NCBI RefSeq assembly: GCF_020497125.1
Contig: NC_059082.1
Span: 20,759,965-20,823,964 of the forward strand
Direction of reading: 5' to 3'
Source of the DNA: Mauremys mutica
Lineage: Eukaryota; Chordata; Testudines; Geoemydidae
Length of the DNA: 64,000 nt
The translations under genes were made by a program, and so were the position numbers. Every line of letters begins with the position of its first letter. Position 1 is the first letter of the stretch. The notes beneath the pieces were generated by a model that saw only the letters and a program-made list of their open reading frames with translations, was not told where the DNA came from and did no database searches. This document shows, piece by piece, positions 22,733 to 34,796 of this stretch.

Positions 22733-22980
22733 AATGGGCCATCTTGATTATCACTACAAAAGTTTTTTTCTCCTGATGATAATAGCTCATCTTAATTAAT
22801 TAGCCTCTTACAGTTGGTACAGCTACTTCTACTTGTTCATGTTCTCTGTATGCATATATATCTTCTGACTATATGTTCCATTCTATGCATCTGATGAAGT
22901 GGGCTGTAGCCCACGAAAGCTTATGCTCAAATAAATTTGTAAGTCTCTAAGGTGCCACAAGTACTCCTGTTCTTTTTGTA
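22733..22980 (+). mobile_element. Penelope-like element 3' region and terminus
   Basis: The untranslated 3' part follows the endonuclease stop directly. It ends with the stereotyped sequence ...gcccacgaaagcttatgctc...ggtgccacaagtactcctgttctttttg. The same terminus occurs reversed at 63466-63603 and in part at 53033-53119, which proves a dispersed family. It contains the hammerhead-like motif at 22891-22928. Confidence 0.85.
22891..22928 (+). ncRNA. Hammerhead-ribozyme-like motif in Penelope terminus
   Basis: CTGATGA (22891-22897) is followed by one extra A. Stem II pairs 22899-22904 with 22909-22914, six perfect pairs with a TGTA loop. GAA follows at 22915-22917. A three-pair stem III (22918-22920 with 22925-22927, loop ttat) leads to the cleavage-type dinucleotide U-C at 22927-22928. 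This is the order of a type I hammerhead with a minimal stem III, a form known from Penelope-like elements. Two defects are seen: the extra A between the core and stem II, and stem I pairing limited to one base pair (22890 with 22929). Self-cleavage is therefore uncertain. Confidence 0.55.
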
Positions 22981-22984
22981 CTCC

Positions 22985-25840
22985 CTGGCTTGTGACACAC
23001 TGCAGATCCAGCCTTAACCCAAATAACTTTAAAGTATTGCTTTATCAAAGGGCCAGTGGGTTCTAGATACCAATGCATCCTGACCCAGCAATATCAATTT
23101 GCATAGGATCAGAACCACAGACTGAGCCCCAGCTGTGTGCAAAAATACATACAAACCATGACATTTTGATATTATTTGCTTTTTTATAAAGTTGGGCTGT
23201 ATCTAAGGTACCTTGCTCAAACCACCTCAAATCTGAATCAGTAACCTTGCCTTGGACCCCCATGAGGCACATACAGTCCAAGTATGCAAGCGAATTTTAG
23301 AGTAGTTTTCAGACAGTCCAAGTATGCAAATGAATTTTAGAGCAGTTAGAAAAATTGATTATTAAAGAGTAATCTAGTTGCAGCCTTAAGTACAGTAATA
23401 CGACTGCTCCACTATAATCTTCCCTTCGGTTTTTGTCCTTCTGGAAGGTGACTGAAGTCTGCTGTTTTGTCACTGATTCTATCTGTGTGACATCTGATCT
23501 ACGGAAGCTCCTGAACACTGGCCCATCCACCCATATGCTTCAGTTCTGCCCTGGAAGGAACAAGTCTAGAGATGGGAATCTCCATATCCCTTGAATACTT
23601 AGCCTAACAAATCTTTGAGTAATTCTGATACCTGCTGACTAGGGATATGACTAAAATCAACTCCTCATTTCACTGAATGGCCACCTGATGAAAATGACTT
23701 TAGTACCTTACCAACCTTGGTTGGATTCAAACTTGCATCCATTCCACCATATAATGCTCATCACTATGGTTGTCAATATGGTCTCTGAGAACTTGGACAC
23801 AAAAGTCTCTACAGGCAAACTACCAATCTTCTGAGCAAACCAGTTCCCCTTAAAAAATGATCCTTCAGCCTTTCCTGCAACAACTGCATCTTCTCCTCTT
23901 GTGGATTTATTATACCCATCCAGTAGAGTACCGACACATTTTTAACTGAAAATGAATTAACATTTTCTTGTAAATTTCAAGAATTGTAAAATACTCTCTG
24001 GAAATTCCCTATTTATTCATCTATTCCAGAAACCCAACCACTCCAGTTTCACCAGGGAAATAACAATATTGCAGTAACCATTTATTTATCCCTCCTTATC
24101 TTTGCACAGAAATCTAATGGAAAACTGATGCGAAACACTTTTCATGCTTTACTTTGCTATTTTAATATTAAATGTTCTGTCTACTTTCCCAAACATCACA
24201 TTAAGAAGAGTTCAATCATTTGTTTCCTGTTGATCATTAAGAGACAGCTTGCATCTGGCCATGTGCAAGTATGAGGATCAGGGAGGGTGCAAGGAGTCTT
24301 CTCTGCTTTGTGCCTCTCTATGGGGACCAAACCATTCCAGTTCTTGCACTCAGAGTTCAAACGATCATTGGAGGCTGGAGTCTATGGAGGCAAGAATCTC
24401 CCCTGGGGCTTAGGGCTGGAGCTATGTCACTCCCAATTCCCAGCCAGCAGAACAGGCCCCATGTGGGATTAGAATTGCATACTGTCCCCTTATTAAGTCT
24501 GCAGCAGAGGCTGTACTGATCCAGAACCATGGAGCCTGCCTTGGACGCTATGACCCTGGGAGCTATGTTCCACTGCACTGCCACCTTCTGTTAGGCTGTG
24601 CCTAAAGGGGCAGGCTAACCCAAAATGGAAAACGCTTTACAGTATTTAATGACTGTATGAATCTTTTATACTGATTTTATGTGAGTCACTCAATAGCAGT
24701 AACACCTGAAACAATGTGACGAATAGCTTAGTGTTCTTCACATGTAGAGCCTTTCTCAGCTGCCATGTGCATGTTCCCTGTTGTATGCATGCAGTTCCTG
24801 GATGCAGAGGCCAAAAAGTGAATAAGCTATTCCAAAGAGAGCTATTTATTTCTAGTGAGTAGTTTATGATAATAAAAGTTGCAGAAGACAGCGTCCCCCT
24901 CCTCTGAGCCCCAGCTAGCTCTGCAGTAATAAACCCTGCTCTGAAAACCTCCCAACTTCCATGATCATCTGAATCAACTGCAGAATTGCTAACCATTTGA
25001 TCCACAAACTGCTTAGAATGATATCTGCAGTTCTGAGTTATCACCTATTTTATTTAAATTGGACAATAAGTCCCTGACCTTAAGTCGGTGTCTTTGTCTG
25101 ATAAGGACCAACCTTTTAATCTCAGGCTGGTAGAGCTGTGGAGGCTTAAATCTCATGATATATTCGCTGTACATATTTTAAAAAACTTTTGGAAGCATGA
25201 ATGAAATGTTAGGTATGTAAACATTGTATAAATTCAGCATCAGCACCTTGTTTAGTGCAATAGTAAATTAAGAGTCTGGGAGAGAGTTAAAGGAATAACA
25301 ACAAGTGAGTTTAACAATGTGACCCCTGCTTCTTTCAGTGCACAAGTTCACCACATTTTCCCCGAAGACTAAGCAGTTAATCAACTAAGTGAACATTTAC
25401 ATTGTGACTAGTTTCCCTTTAGAATGTTGGTGGATAAAAAAGTGCTATTGTGAAAAGACTACCAGATGGGAATGAATGATGGTTTTCAAGTTGTCACTCA
25501 GCAAATCAAAATCAATCTTCACTGGAACATTAAAAGGCGCATCTCTTCCCCCAAATACCTGCCTTCCTTCCAAAATTCAGTTTCCTGTCCTCACTCACTG
25601 AGGGTTTAGAGTTGTTCAATAATAGTCGCATGCAATTTGTATAGTGAGAAATGTGCACTCTTCTTATTCTTAAAAATGATGAACCATTTTTGCTGAAGTT
25701 TTATTAAAAACAAAGTCACCTGCAGGCAGAGACCAAGCATGGAAAATTTTAACCTAAAAAGTGAAGGGTTCAAAAAGATAGGAGCAACTGACCAAAGACT
25801 CTCTGAATGGAGAAGAGTAGGCAGTCTTCACTATGACCTT
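22985..25840. other. AT-rich noncoding stretch
   Basis: No supported gene. Near 23275-23345 the phrase cagtccaagtatgcaaatgaattttagag occurs twice, about 40-50 bases apart, as a local direct duplication. The 132-codon minus-strand frame at 24646-25044 and the frames at 24271-24584 have no recognised motifs. Confidence 0.45.
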
Positions 25841-25845
25841 GCTTC

Positions 25846-26045
25846 TGGCAAGGTATTTAGGCATGCACGTAATTTTAAGTGGTAATTTTGACCACTGAAG
25901 TCAAGAGACCACTCATGCCTAAAGTTACACACGTATGCAAGTGCCTTGATGGGATCTTAAGTACAAGCTTAAATCCCACTGACTTCAGTATTATTAATGC
26001 TTACAGTTAGGCACTGGCTGAAGTGCTTTACTGAGTCAGGATCTA
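25846..26045. repeat. Diverged foldback/tail repeats of the 'cttaagcatgtgctta' family
   Basis: Words such as ttaggcatgcacgtaatttt, cactgaagtcaagagaccac and gtgctttactgagtcaggat match, in order or reversed, the foldback family at 6776-6895 and 34336-34430. Confidence 0.5.
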
Positions 26046-27498
26046 AAGTCCTGTTACATCAGCTATAATATACCCTGCTACAATACTTCATAGTTCTACT
26101 GTACACAGCATGGTGTTAATTCTAATGCCTTTCTGAAACAGCACAGAAGTTCAAATTACAGTTGCTGTTGTAATCACAACTTTGAAAAATGTACGTGTAA
26201 AGTCTCAACTGTCATGTGTTAATCTATATTTACATTTTATTTCCTTAGAAAAAAGTGTTTATCTACTGTTGATGTTGCCAGTAAAATCAAGATGTCCCAG
26301 TATGTGTTATTTTGAGCACATATGTAACATTTCTTCTTTCCTCGTTATCGGTTTTATTATTATTGTATGTAAGGATTGTATATATTTCCATATTTGATCT
26401 GCTGCTCTAGCATCACAATAAGGTACTATGAAATAATATAGATTAATGCAAAAGCGGAACAGCGATGGGAGGATTCTTTTCATTACAATTCAAACCTATT
26501 GGGACATTGTAGGATCACAATTCAGCAAAAAAGACAAAGTCAAGTCAGGGAAACTTCTACTGATAACTCAAAAAATATTTCAAACGAGTCACAGCTAAAA
26601 GGCACTTAAATGAGGTACCAAAAAAAAAGAAAAAAAAGAAATACCATTTTGTCTGAAATGGGCACTTATCATCCCTCACATGATACCGGATCAAGGTATG
26701 ATTAAGGCTCTTTGAAGCTGAAATGTCATTTTGTTGTTGACTATTGACCCTCCTATCTTTTTTGCACCTTGGAAGTGATTTTGTTTAAGTGCCTTTGGGA
26801 TGTTTTCTTCTACAGTCTTTGTTTGTTTATTTATTTTTGATTTACCAGAGGATATTTGCTGTACTTATCTTTGTTCCTTTTTGGATCTTTGGATAGTGTT
26901 TTCTGGGGGATATTTCTAATGTCAGAATGCAGTCTTCTTTCTGTTCACATTTCCCTTTTACAAATTAATCTCCATTTATACAGGAGTGCATCTTAAGATT
27001 TTTTTCTGGACAGCTGGCTAATATTCATCCACAAAACTGGCCTTCAAGGTTTATTTTCAGTTCAAAGGGGGAAAAAAAAGTCAGATATCAAGGAAGGATG
27101 GAGAGAACATAGGTGACCATCAAGCCTATCTAACAACAATGTTCCCTGTCCATGTTGTTCCTATGAAGTACTGTGTACAGCAGTTTCAGAATGACGAGGA
27201 GGGAATAGGAGTATTCTTGCTAGATTTCAGAATCCTTTCATTATCATTTCTCTTTCTCCCCAAACTCTTGTACATTTCTATCTCGCCAAACTCCTGTGCA
27301 TTACCCTATCAGAGCAGTAGGATGCCAAAGGGGAGAGCTGGGTTCTAAGTGTCATTAACAACAGAGAAGATCATATGTTCCTTCCACCCTCAACTTGTTC
27401 TTCTCATGGGGCTTTGTTCAGTATAGAATCAAGGAGGCACATGCATACACAACAGTTTTTCATACTCTTAGGAAAAAAATCAATATGTTTAAACACAC

Positions 27499-27499
<1 letters not shown>
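26046..27499. other. AT-rich noncoding stretch
   Basis: An A-rich tract with G interruptions lies at about 26620-26642. No coding feature is recognised. Confidence 0.5.

Positions 27500-27532
<33 letters not shown>
27500..27532. repeat. (GA)n microsatellite
   Basis: About 33 bases of AG repeats with one A insertion. Confidence 0.9.
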
Positions 27533-27953
27533 CGTGAGCGCCTGTAAACATGCTGTTTTCCCCCCAAAAGGATGAAAAACTGTTCTTTGAAGCTTTTAGA
27601 ACTTCTCAAAAACTTCTAAATGTTTTCTGGAACCAAACATTTTTTTGGAGTTCACCCACTCCATGTGGAAAGTCCTTCAAGAAAAAAAGAAGTATCCGGT
27701 ATTTATTTTTAGGGGAAAGGTATGGTAATAACCATCTACTTATCAGGCGTGTTAGAATTATTTCAAATTCTAGCTATAGCAAACTCAGGGATTGGGGGAC
27801 GGGAACACATTAGGAGTTCTCGCTAACATGCATGTAAGGCACAAACATAAAGTTAGCAATCTTCCAAAATGATTTTAACTTTCGTAGATTACTCCTGAAT
27901 AAGGCCTAATGCTTTAAATATCATTGCAAACTGTATTTTCTATCATCAGCATA

Positions 27954-28145
27954 TACACCTCTACCCCAATATAACGCAACCCAATATAACACGAATTCGG
28001 ATATAACGCGATAAAGCTGCGCTCCAGGGGGGCGGGGCTGCGCGCTCCGGTGGATCAAAGCAAGTTTGATATAACGCAGTTTCACCTATAATGTGGTAAG
28101 ATTTTTTGGCTCCTGAGGACAGCATTATATTGGGGTAGAGGTGTA
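27954..28145. mobile_element. TA-flanked inverted-repeat MITE (pogo/Tigger-like)
   Basis: The body at 27956-28143 begins CACCTCTACCCCAATATAACGC and ends in the near-exact inverted form gcattatattggggtagagg. TA lies on each side. Several internal atataacgc words repeat the end sequence. A TA duplication and this end sequence suggest a pogo/Tigger-type Tc1-mariner MITE, but the class is my inference. A second copy lies in reverse at 47051-47237. It is non-coding. Confidence 0.75.
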
Positions 28146-28149
28146 TTTA

Positions 28150-30580
28150 TAACTACTGTGGCCAACTTCTTGCCCTGTTGTTAACACAAAGGACCAGATT
28201 GTCATTTACATTCCCAGAGTAGTGTTGTCTACATACTCACCTCTTTTCTGAGGTTGAGGTCAGGAGTTTGAATTATTTGTTACACAGTAACTACCTTTTC
28301 CTTTATCTTTTTTTCAGAAAAAAATAATAAAAATTTGGCCATATCTACAGTGTGCCTACTAGAAAGATATAGAACAGATGTTCTAGTTTCTGTGTATGGT
28401 TCAAGGCTGAACAAAATTACTCACTTTTAGCAGATAACAGAATCTTAACCATCTGCCTTAAACTGAGATCAGATGTCTACTGTCTGAGCTGATATTTTAT
28501 CCAAAGCTAGGTGCATTTGCCTTCCAGTTCTATCACTATGAGGGCTGGAAGCAGCAGTACGGATACACAATGGTTCCATATGAGCCCAGTGACATTTGCA
28601 GGGAGTGTGTAGTGTGTTCCCATGGATCTCTAGCGTAGGGTCGTTTATATATCTGTTGCCCCTGCTCATTCCACACTTCCACTGGTCATAAGGTCCAAGG
28701 TTACACAACAGTAGCAACCTCAAAGCCTTAGATGTTTCCTGCTAATGTCTCCTCTTCAGTGTATTATTATGTAGGAATAGGATAGAGTAGAACCTGTTGA
28801 TGCCATCATCCTGTACGGTGTTGGCTACCTGATCTAAGTCAAATATTTTTGTCAAAGTTGTTTTAAGACATGTAATTACAGGCTCTGAAATATGGTCTCT
28901 GTGGGATTTTCTTTGAAAACAGTTTTCAAAAATGTCCTCAAATATGAATGGTGCTGTTCTGTGGTGAATACTTGTGGGAGCCATCTTCACTCATCTATCA
29001 CTGTATTTTAGCATCACAAGTAAATATTCCTTAGTCTTCTAATAAGTAAATAACTTAAATGGTGTGTGTGCATGCACCCCCCCCCACATATGTATGTCTG
29101 TGTGTAGAGAGAGACGTAAATTTCAAGGGATATGAAAAGTATTTCCTATATGGAGTTTTAAAGGGAAAGCAGCTGCATAAGTGAAGATATTCAGGAAAGA
29201 GTTCAGATCTGTTAAAATATTCAGACACTACGGTGTCCCTAGTCGGAATAGCACTGTACAGTATATGTGAAAACCAACCATAAGTTAAATCTTCTCATTT
29301 TACTCTTGGCAGCTCTCTTGGAGGATTAACAGTATACAGCTGTAGCATTAAACAGTTTTAAAAATCCAGCACTCGAAATATATCAGAATAATACTGGTTC
29401 TCTTTAAAATATAGTTGGTTTATTACCACAGATGAACTGCAGATGTACAATTTAGCTATTTAAAGACAGATTTTTTTTGTCACCGCTCTTGGAATAGCTG
29501 AAAAATCTTGTTTGTGCCAGGACCTAAGCTGGAATTGTAGCGTTGCTCCATTAGTACCCATAGCATTTTTTTTTTAGTTGAGTGTTTCCCCCTTTTTGTT
29601 TTCCTTGCCTTTTCTCTACCTCACATTTGGCTCTTTCCTGCTGGTGTCCATAGCATCATCGCTATGGTAGACTGCAATGTTGCTGCAATGGAATTGTGCC
29701 AGTGGAGGTAATAGAATCAGTGATGTATGGGGAACAGAGTTCAAGGTCATTCTACTTTTTTCCCCTTCAGCATATCTCTCTGCGCTCTCTCAAGTCCTGG
29801 TAATCCTGATAATGCATGGATTAATTCTGTTTTTTCTAATACATCAGTGAGAGACCAATAAAAGAGAGCTAAGCAATGTGGGTTAACTATACCCTGTAGC
29901 TGCAGGTAATGTATTTAATACAGGACATTTGAGTTGCCTTCAGATGTTCTTAAGTGTTCAGACATTTTACTTGGGTTTTATTGCTATTGTAAAAGCTGTA
30001 AAAATATTAAACAAGATGATATTGGTCTGAATATGTCTTTGGGATGCCTTACTACTGGCTCATTTAAAACTATTTAGTTATTTGTGACTCCAGGGGCAAG
30101 GCACTATCCACATACCAAGAAGCCACAGTCCCTACCTGAAGAGCTCCCAATATAAGACAAGCTCCATACAAATGGGCAGGGATATAGTCAAAATATGTAT
30201 GATATTTATATATAGATGTAGATATATTTATAGATTTTATACATCATTATGTAAAACATGTTAAAAACATTAAGGTTGCAAAATCAAGCTCTCCAAAATT
30301 AGGAAATGCCAGAACTGAGGCCACCTGTGCAACCTTAATTCAGCCCCCTTGTGTGTATTCATGATGATGCAGTCTTTAATTATATGATCGCATGCCATTT
30401 TTACCATGGAATCCCTCCCTCATTCAGTGCACAGGATGGGAGCTGTGCACTGAAAGTGCAGCTATTCAATACTTCTTTTGATCATCATTCAGTGCGTGGA
30501 GGGCCCCAGGCCTTCTATTCTGCATGTTATCCAAACCCCACTCTGAAGACAGAATTATTAATTTCCTCATAGGCTTCTCT
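28150..30580. other. AT-rich noncoding stretch
   Basis: No gene is recognised. On the minus strand a good acceptor and donor bound only 7 nt near 28242-28248, which I do not support. A possible weak copy of the 'gtgctaggtgctgtac' repeat lies near 30090-30180. Confidence 0.45.
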
Positions 30581-30584
30581 ATGG

Positions 30585-30715
30585 TGCCTTTCACTCTAGT
30601 ATCTGAGTGCTTCATAAATATTAATGAATTTATTTTCACAACTCCCCCGTGAGATGAGGTGATATTATTTTCCCCATTTACTGGATGTGGAACTGAGGCA
30701 CAAAAGATTAAGGTC
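30585..30715 (-). repeat. MIR-like SINE, 3' part, antisense (split copy)
   Basis: The phrases cccccgtgagatgaggtgat, ttttccccatttactggatg and gaactgaggcacaaaagatt are the reverse complement of the SINE 3' half. The missing 5' part reappears at about 30945-31055, after a foldback repeat. Confidence 0.6.
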
Positions 30716-30940
30716 AAAAGTATTCACTAATTTTGGGTATCCAATCTGAGATGCCTAGGACTTGATTTTTTCAGAAAACTTAATATTGCATAGTACTTTA
30801 TATGTTCAAAGCACAGCTACCATTGATCTTAGCTTCAGCTATGAGTGCTCAGCACTTCTGCAAATCAGACTCCAGGTGTCTCAAGTTGGGAACCCAGAAA
30901 ATGAGGACCACACAGTGGCCACCTATGAACTTTTTGGTTT
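30716..30940. repeat. Foldback repeat inserted in a SINE
   Basis: The left arm word tttgggtatccaatctgaga is the approximate reverse complement of the right arm word tctcaagttgggaacccag. The same family occurs at 63146-63315 (ttttgggtgcccaatttgaa). It separates two halves of one antisense SINE. Confidence 0.6.
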
Positions 30941-30944
30941 ATAT

Positions 30945-31055
30945 GATTTGCCCAGTGTCATAGAGGAATTCTGTGGAGGAGGCAGGGATAGACTCCAGTG
31001 CAGCTGACTTAACTGGGAGACTGCCCTTTCTATTCCTGCAGCCCTCTGCCTTATT
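30945..31055 (-). repeat. MIR-like SINE, 5' part, antisense (split copy)
   Basis: The phrases gatttgcccagtgtcataga and gaggcagggatagactccag are the reverse complement of the tRNA-related head and body. The latter contains a reversed, decayed B box. It continues the copy interrupted after 30715. Confidence 0.55.
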
Positions 31056-31059
31056 CAGC

Positions 31060-31810
31060 CGTAGCTAGACACTTGGCATTGAACAAAAGTTTAAGTTGAG
31101 CAAAGTTATAAGCAACTGAAAACAGGATCCTAGAATGGAAAGAATTGGGCAACCTGATCTATAAGCACTGCTTCTTGCACTGCCTATAATTTTTTTTCCT
31201 GATAAACACTCATCACCTGTACCTCACTGCCCCTTTACCTATTCACTGTTAGTTGGCCAATTTCTTGTAAGCATCATGGAAGAGCTGGGTTTTGAGGCCC
31301 TGTGAATCAGTTCAGAAAGGTCATTCAGTGTGTTAGGAGCAGCAAGGAAGCACAAAGATATTTATGAAAGAAGTTGGATAAATGGGAGGTTGAGGTCGTA
31401 GTCACTGAAGGAATGCAGGATATAGGGGAAAGTCCACACAGTAAGAGCAGATACATTGGGACAGATTTGTGAGAAAATACTGAAAGTGCTAAACATATAG
31501 ACCTTTGCTATGTAAAGACTTAAGGGCAACAATAACTGTACGAGTATTTGAAGGGTACAAAAACCAAGGAGAGAGAGTAATTATTTAGTAAGAGTGTAAC
31601 TAAGATAGGGTCATTTTAGGTGTAATACCAATAAAAGCTTCCAGGCCAGAATGCCTATTTTAGTTTATATATTCAGATGCTTCAAATGTATCCACCTAGT
31701 CACTTGAGGTACGTGTCCAATGAAATTACACCTACAGTATCACAAATTAACAAGAAATTATAAACTCCTCCTCGCCCAATCAATGCATCAGGACTGTCAA
31801 TAACTTCGCC
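31060..31810. other. Noncoding stretch
   Basis: Nothing recognised. Confidence 0.5.
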
Positions 31811-31812
31811 AT

Positions 31813-32575
31813 TAGAACTGTCCAAAAAGGGGAATTCCTGCAAACTGGAATTTTAATTTCAGAAAAACCAAACCACAGTGTATCTGAAACAGCTTCCCAG
31901 ATCCCTGGCAGCTGTCAGGGATCCTGGGGCAGCTGCCCTACTGGGCTGCCCAGCTACAGCTAGCTCTGAGCTAGCTGCCCCGAGAGTTGGGCCGCCCAGG
32001 AAGCCAGCTGGCCAGATAGTTTGATTCTGTGGCTGGGAGCCTGAAAGCCCCAAGTGAAGCCATGGCTCTCAGGGCTTTCAGGTTTCTCCAAATGTAGCTG
32101 GTGCTCTCAGGCTCCCTGCTGAAGTATCAGGAACCTAGACCCTGAGAGCCACAATTTGAGCCAAATCTCCCAGAGATTCCAAAGCAGCAAGGAGCCTGGA
32201 AATCCTGAGAACTCCAGCTCCCAGGGTTTCCAGATGCTTTGCTGAAGAGCTGGGAGTCTAGACGCTGGCAGCCATGGCTTGAGCTGGGGTTTACAGGGCT
32301 CTAGGCCTACTGCAGGGACCCTGAAAGCCCTGTGAGACTCAGCTTGTAAGCTGTGGGCTCCTGGCCCTGGGACAGATTGCATGGTGGAGCTACCCTAAAG
32401 CTGTGGACCCTACGAGTCATGTGGGCAGTCCACATGTTGGAGCCACAGACCCCTGAAGCTTTGGGTTCCTGGGGTCCTTTCAGTGAAAGTTTGGTTGAAT
32501 CCAACTTGTTTTGATGAGAAAATTTGGGTTTGATAATCAGCATTTTGGAAAATTTTCCATTAGCTTTAATCCCCA
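31813..32575. mobile_element. TAGAGCTG-type element with internal CTGGGAGCC-rich repeats
   Basis: It begins TAGAACTGTCCAAAAAGG, close to the TAGAGCTGTGTGAAAGG start at 53341. The GC-richer centre (31890-32470) consists of irregular copies of ccctgagagccac / ggagcctggaaatcctgaga words, some inverted. It ends in tttggttgaatcc...gaaaattttcc words typical of this family, but a clear right terminus is missing. Minus-strand open frames here are repeat by-products. Confidence 0.5.
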
Positions 32576-32847
32576 CAAAACTCACATCTACCCTCCTATT
32601 CCACTCCTTTCTCAAAAAGCATGGGAGACCTGATAAGCCTTTCTACACACCATGAGGGTCAACAGACTGGGGATCTGTCAGATGAAGAAGAGACAAGCAG
32701 CTCAGTTACAATACTTAAAAATATATTTCCCTCCCTTTGCTCTGGGGATTATTATTTTGAGTGTCAGAGCTGATCTCAATTGTCATGATACCACACAAAG
32801 AGAACAACAGTGTCATATACAGCCAGGATTCAGATTATTGAGAGATG

Positions 32848-32967
32848 TAGAATAGCCTGTCTAGGGAAGTGGTGGTAGCCCCATTGCTCAAGGCTTTTAA
32901 AACTAGACTGAAGTAAACACTAAACAAACAAATAAACAAACAAAAAACAACCAAACCAAAAAAAAAC
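32848..32967 (+). mobile_element. CR1-like LINE scrap with A-rich tail
   Basis: The words aatagcctgtctagggaagt, ggtggtagccccattgctca and aaggcttttaaaactagact correspond to the last codons and downstream region of CR1-type LINEs. They are followed by an (AAAC)n/A-rich tract from about 32921 to 32967. Too short to subclassify. Confidence 0.5.
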
Positions 32968-33320
32968 CCTTCTGCTGGGATTGGTAGGCATATCCAGGCC
33001 TGCCCACTCCTCTGGTTTCCAATCTAGTGACTCTGTATGAAACAGTTGGAATCAATTTCTCCCTATTTCTTACTGTTTTCTACCATGCCTCTCTTGTAGG
33101 CTGTTTCCCTGGTTCACTTTCTGTGATCCTCTTCCTCAGGAGGTCCAGCTACAAGGGCAGCTTCTCACCAGGCTCTTGCTGAAAGTCCCTTTTCTCAGTG
33201 ATTCTTCAGCTTCCCTGGCAACTACTTCGCCCTTCAGACCTGCAGCCTTTTTATCTCCACAGCTGTTGCAGGGCCACCAATCAGACACAGCTGAGAAGGC
33301 AGCTAGTCTTCAGTAGTTGG
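32968..33320. other. Noncoding stretch
   Basis: Nothing recognised; the short plus-strand frame at 33198-33416 runs into the SINE that follows. Confidence 0.45.
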
Positions 33321-33324
33321 GAGA

Positions 33325-33550
33325 TCATGGGCTCTGTACATCCCATGACAGTGGGAGAAAGAAAATACTGTAATCCACATTTTTACAGATGGACAACTGA
33401 GGAAGAGAGTGATTAAAGACTTAATCCAATGTCCATTGAAGTCAATGGGAGACTTCTATAGGTCACACAGCAGTCCACGGCAGAGCCAGAAACTACACTC
33501 AGGTCTTCTTAGTCCCAGTCCAATATCTTAATCACAAGACCATCCTTCTA
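33325..33550 (-). repeat. tRNA-derived SINE, nearly complete, antisense
   Basis: In plus-strand order: catttttacagatggacaac, gactgaggaag-type words, ataggtcacacagcagtcca, cggcagagccagaaactaca, and finally agtcccagtccaatatctta with atcacaagaccatcctt. Reversed, this is a tRNA-like head (aaggatggtcttgtgattaa...) and the standard SINE body. It also holds a short 'cattgaagtcaatgggag' piece of a foldback repeat (33435-33455), so the copy was itself interrupted. Confidence 0.7.
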
Positions 33551-33559
33551 TGATGCTTT

Positions 33560-34330
33560 CAGACTGGCAGAGTAAACATCAATTGTATTTTTGGTTACTG
33601 ATAATGTTGCTACTAAGAGCTTCTGCAAAGGGACAGAAATAAGTAGTGAATGTCCTTTAAAAACAGAATGATGAGAATGCATTTACATGTGCACTGTGCT
33701 ATTCCAGCAACCAAAGCTTTAAAACAATGTGACCAAAGGTGGCGAATAATGATAGAGAGCAAAATTGTGAAGTTGCTATGGTAACTATTATCAGCTCAGA
33801 CAGGCTCTTATTAGGTATGTTCAACCAAACATTTTATTTATAGTCAAACTCCAAAATTGACAATTTAAAGTTAACAGAAATTAAAACATAACCCAGGAAT
33901 TATACAGTTAGCGGCTCTAGAGTTAATGCTGATACAATGTTTCCATTCTTCTATCTTATTTTCACTTTCAATGTTCCAGAAAAACCTCCAAAAACCTTCA
34001 GTGCTACAGCTGCTCATGCTTGCCCGTAGCCTCAAAGTGAATTGTTTTGGAAAGTGGAAGAAAACCTTTCAGCCTTTTTGAGTTCTCTTTGGTGGGTGGG
34101 GGAGATCTGGAGAGATGATGTTTTTCAGCCATTGAAATAATCATTTTGCTACCTAAAGATCATGTTATGAGTGTGGATATTACACTGCTTTCCTGAATTG
34201 AAATAAGCCAAAGAAAGTGCTATATTCTCTTGACCATCAGTGAACTTAGTTGACTTTACAGCAGAAATGAGGATTAGGAGGCAGTTTATAATTGACAAAA
34301 CTAAAACATCCTCTCTCTGCAGAACAAACC
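33560..34330. other. AT-rich noncoding stretch
   Basis: Nothing recognised. Confidence 0.5.
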
Positions 34331-34335
34331 TCTTT

Positions 34336-34620
34336 AAGGCCCTGATTCACCAAGGCACTTAAGCCTTAGTGGTACTACTCGTGTACTTAAAGTTAGGCAT
34401 GTGCTTAAGTACCTTGCTGGATTGAGACCAAACTTCTCAACTTGTTACGTATGTTGTGGCTCAAACACAAATTTAAAACTAACTTTAGCGCATTCATATT
34501 ATGTTATAGAAGTCTAAGTCCATCCTGGTATTAAATTCATGTTGGCATTTAGGTGTGCCTAACTCCCATCGCTATTAATGGGAATTAGACCCCTAAATAC
34601 CTTTAAAATTTTCGTCCCTA
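34336..34620. repeat. Foldback-family repeats
   Basis: aaggccctgattcaccaagg...cacttaagcc and aagttaggcatgtgcttaag...ccttgctggattgaga form inverted halves of one foldback copy (34336-34430). A second piece (34545-34620) has gcctaactcccatcgctatt facing aatgggaattagacccctaa, another foldback of a related family. Confidence 0.55.
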
Positions 34621-34796
34621 TTAGGGCCTGCTGAGAGCTCTTTGAAAATTGCAGAACCCCAGAGCCCACACAGAGCCCTGTTCTGTCCAATGGGGCTCTG
34701 TTAGAACACAGGGGCCTTCCTATGCACAGATTGTTGCTTGATGGAGCCATAGTAAATTGCAAACTTAAGAAACAGCAGATGAATATGCTTGAAAAT

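Noticed and set aside
24646..25044. 132-codon minus-strand frame
   Set aside because: No recognisable motif, no splice support and no composition difference from its surroundings.
28236..28265. Acceptor and donor 7 nt apart on the minus strand
   Set aside because: Too short to judge; splice-like words of this quality occur by chance in 64 kb.
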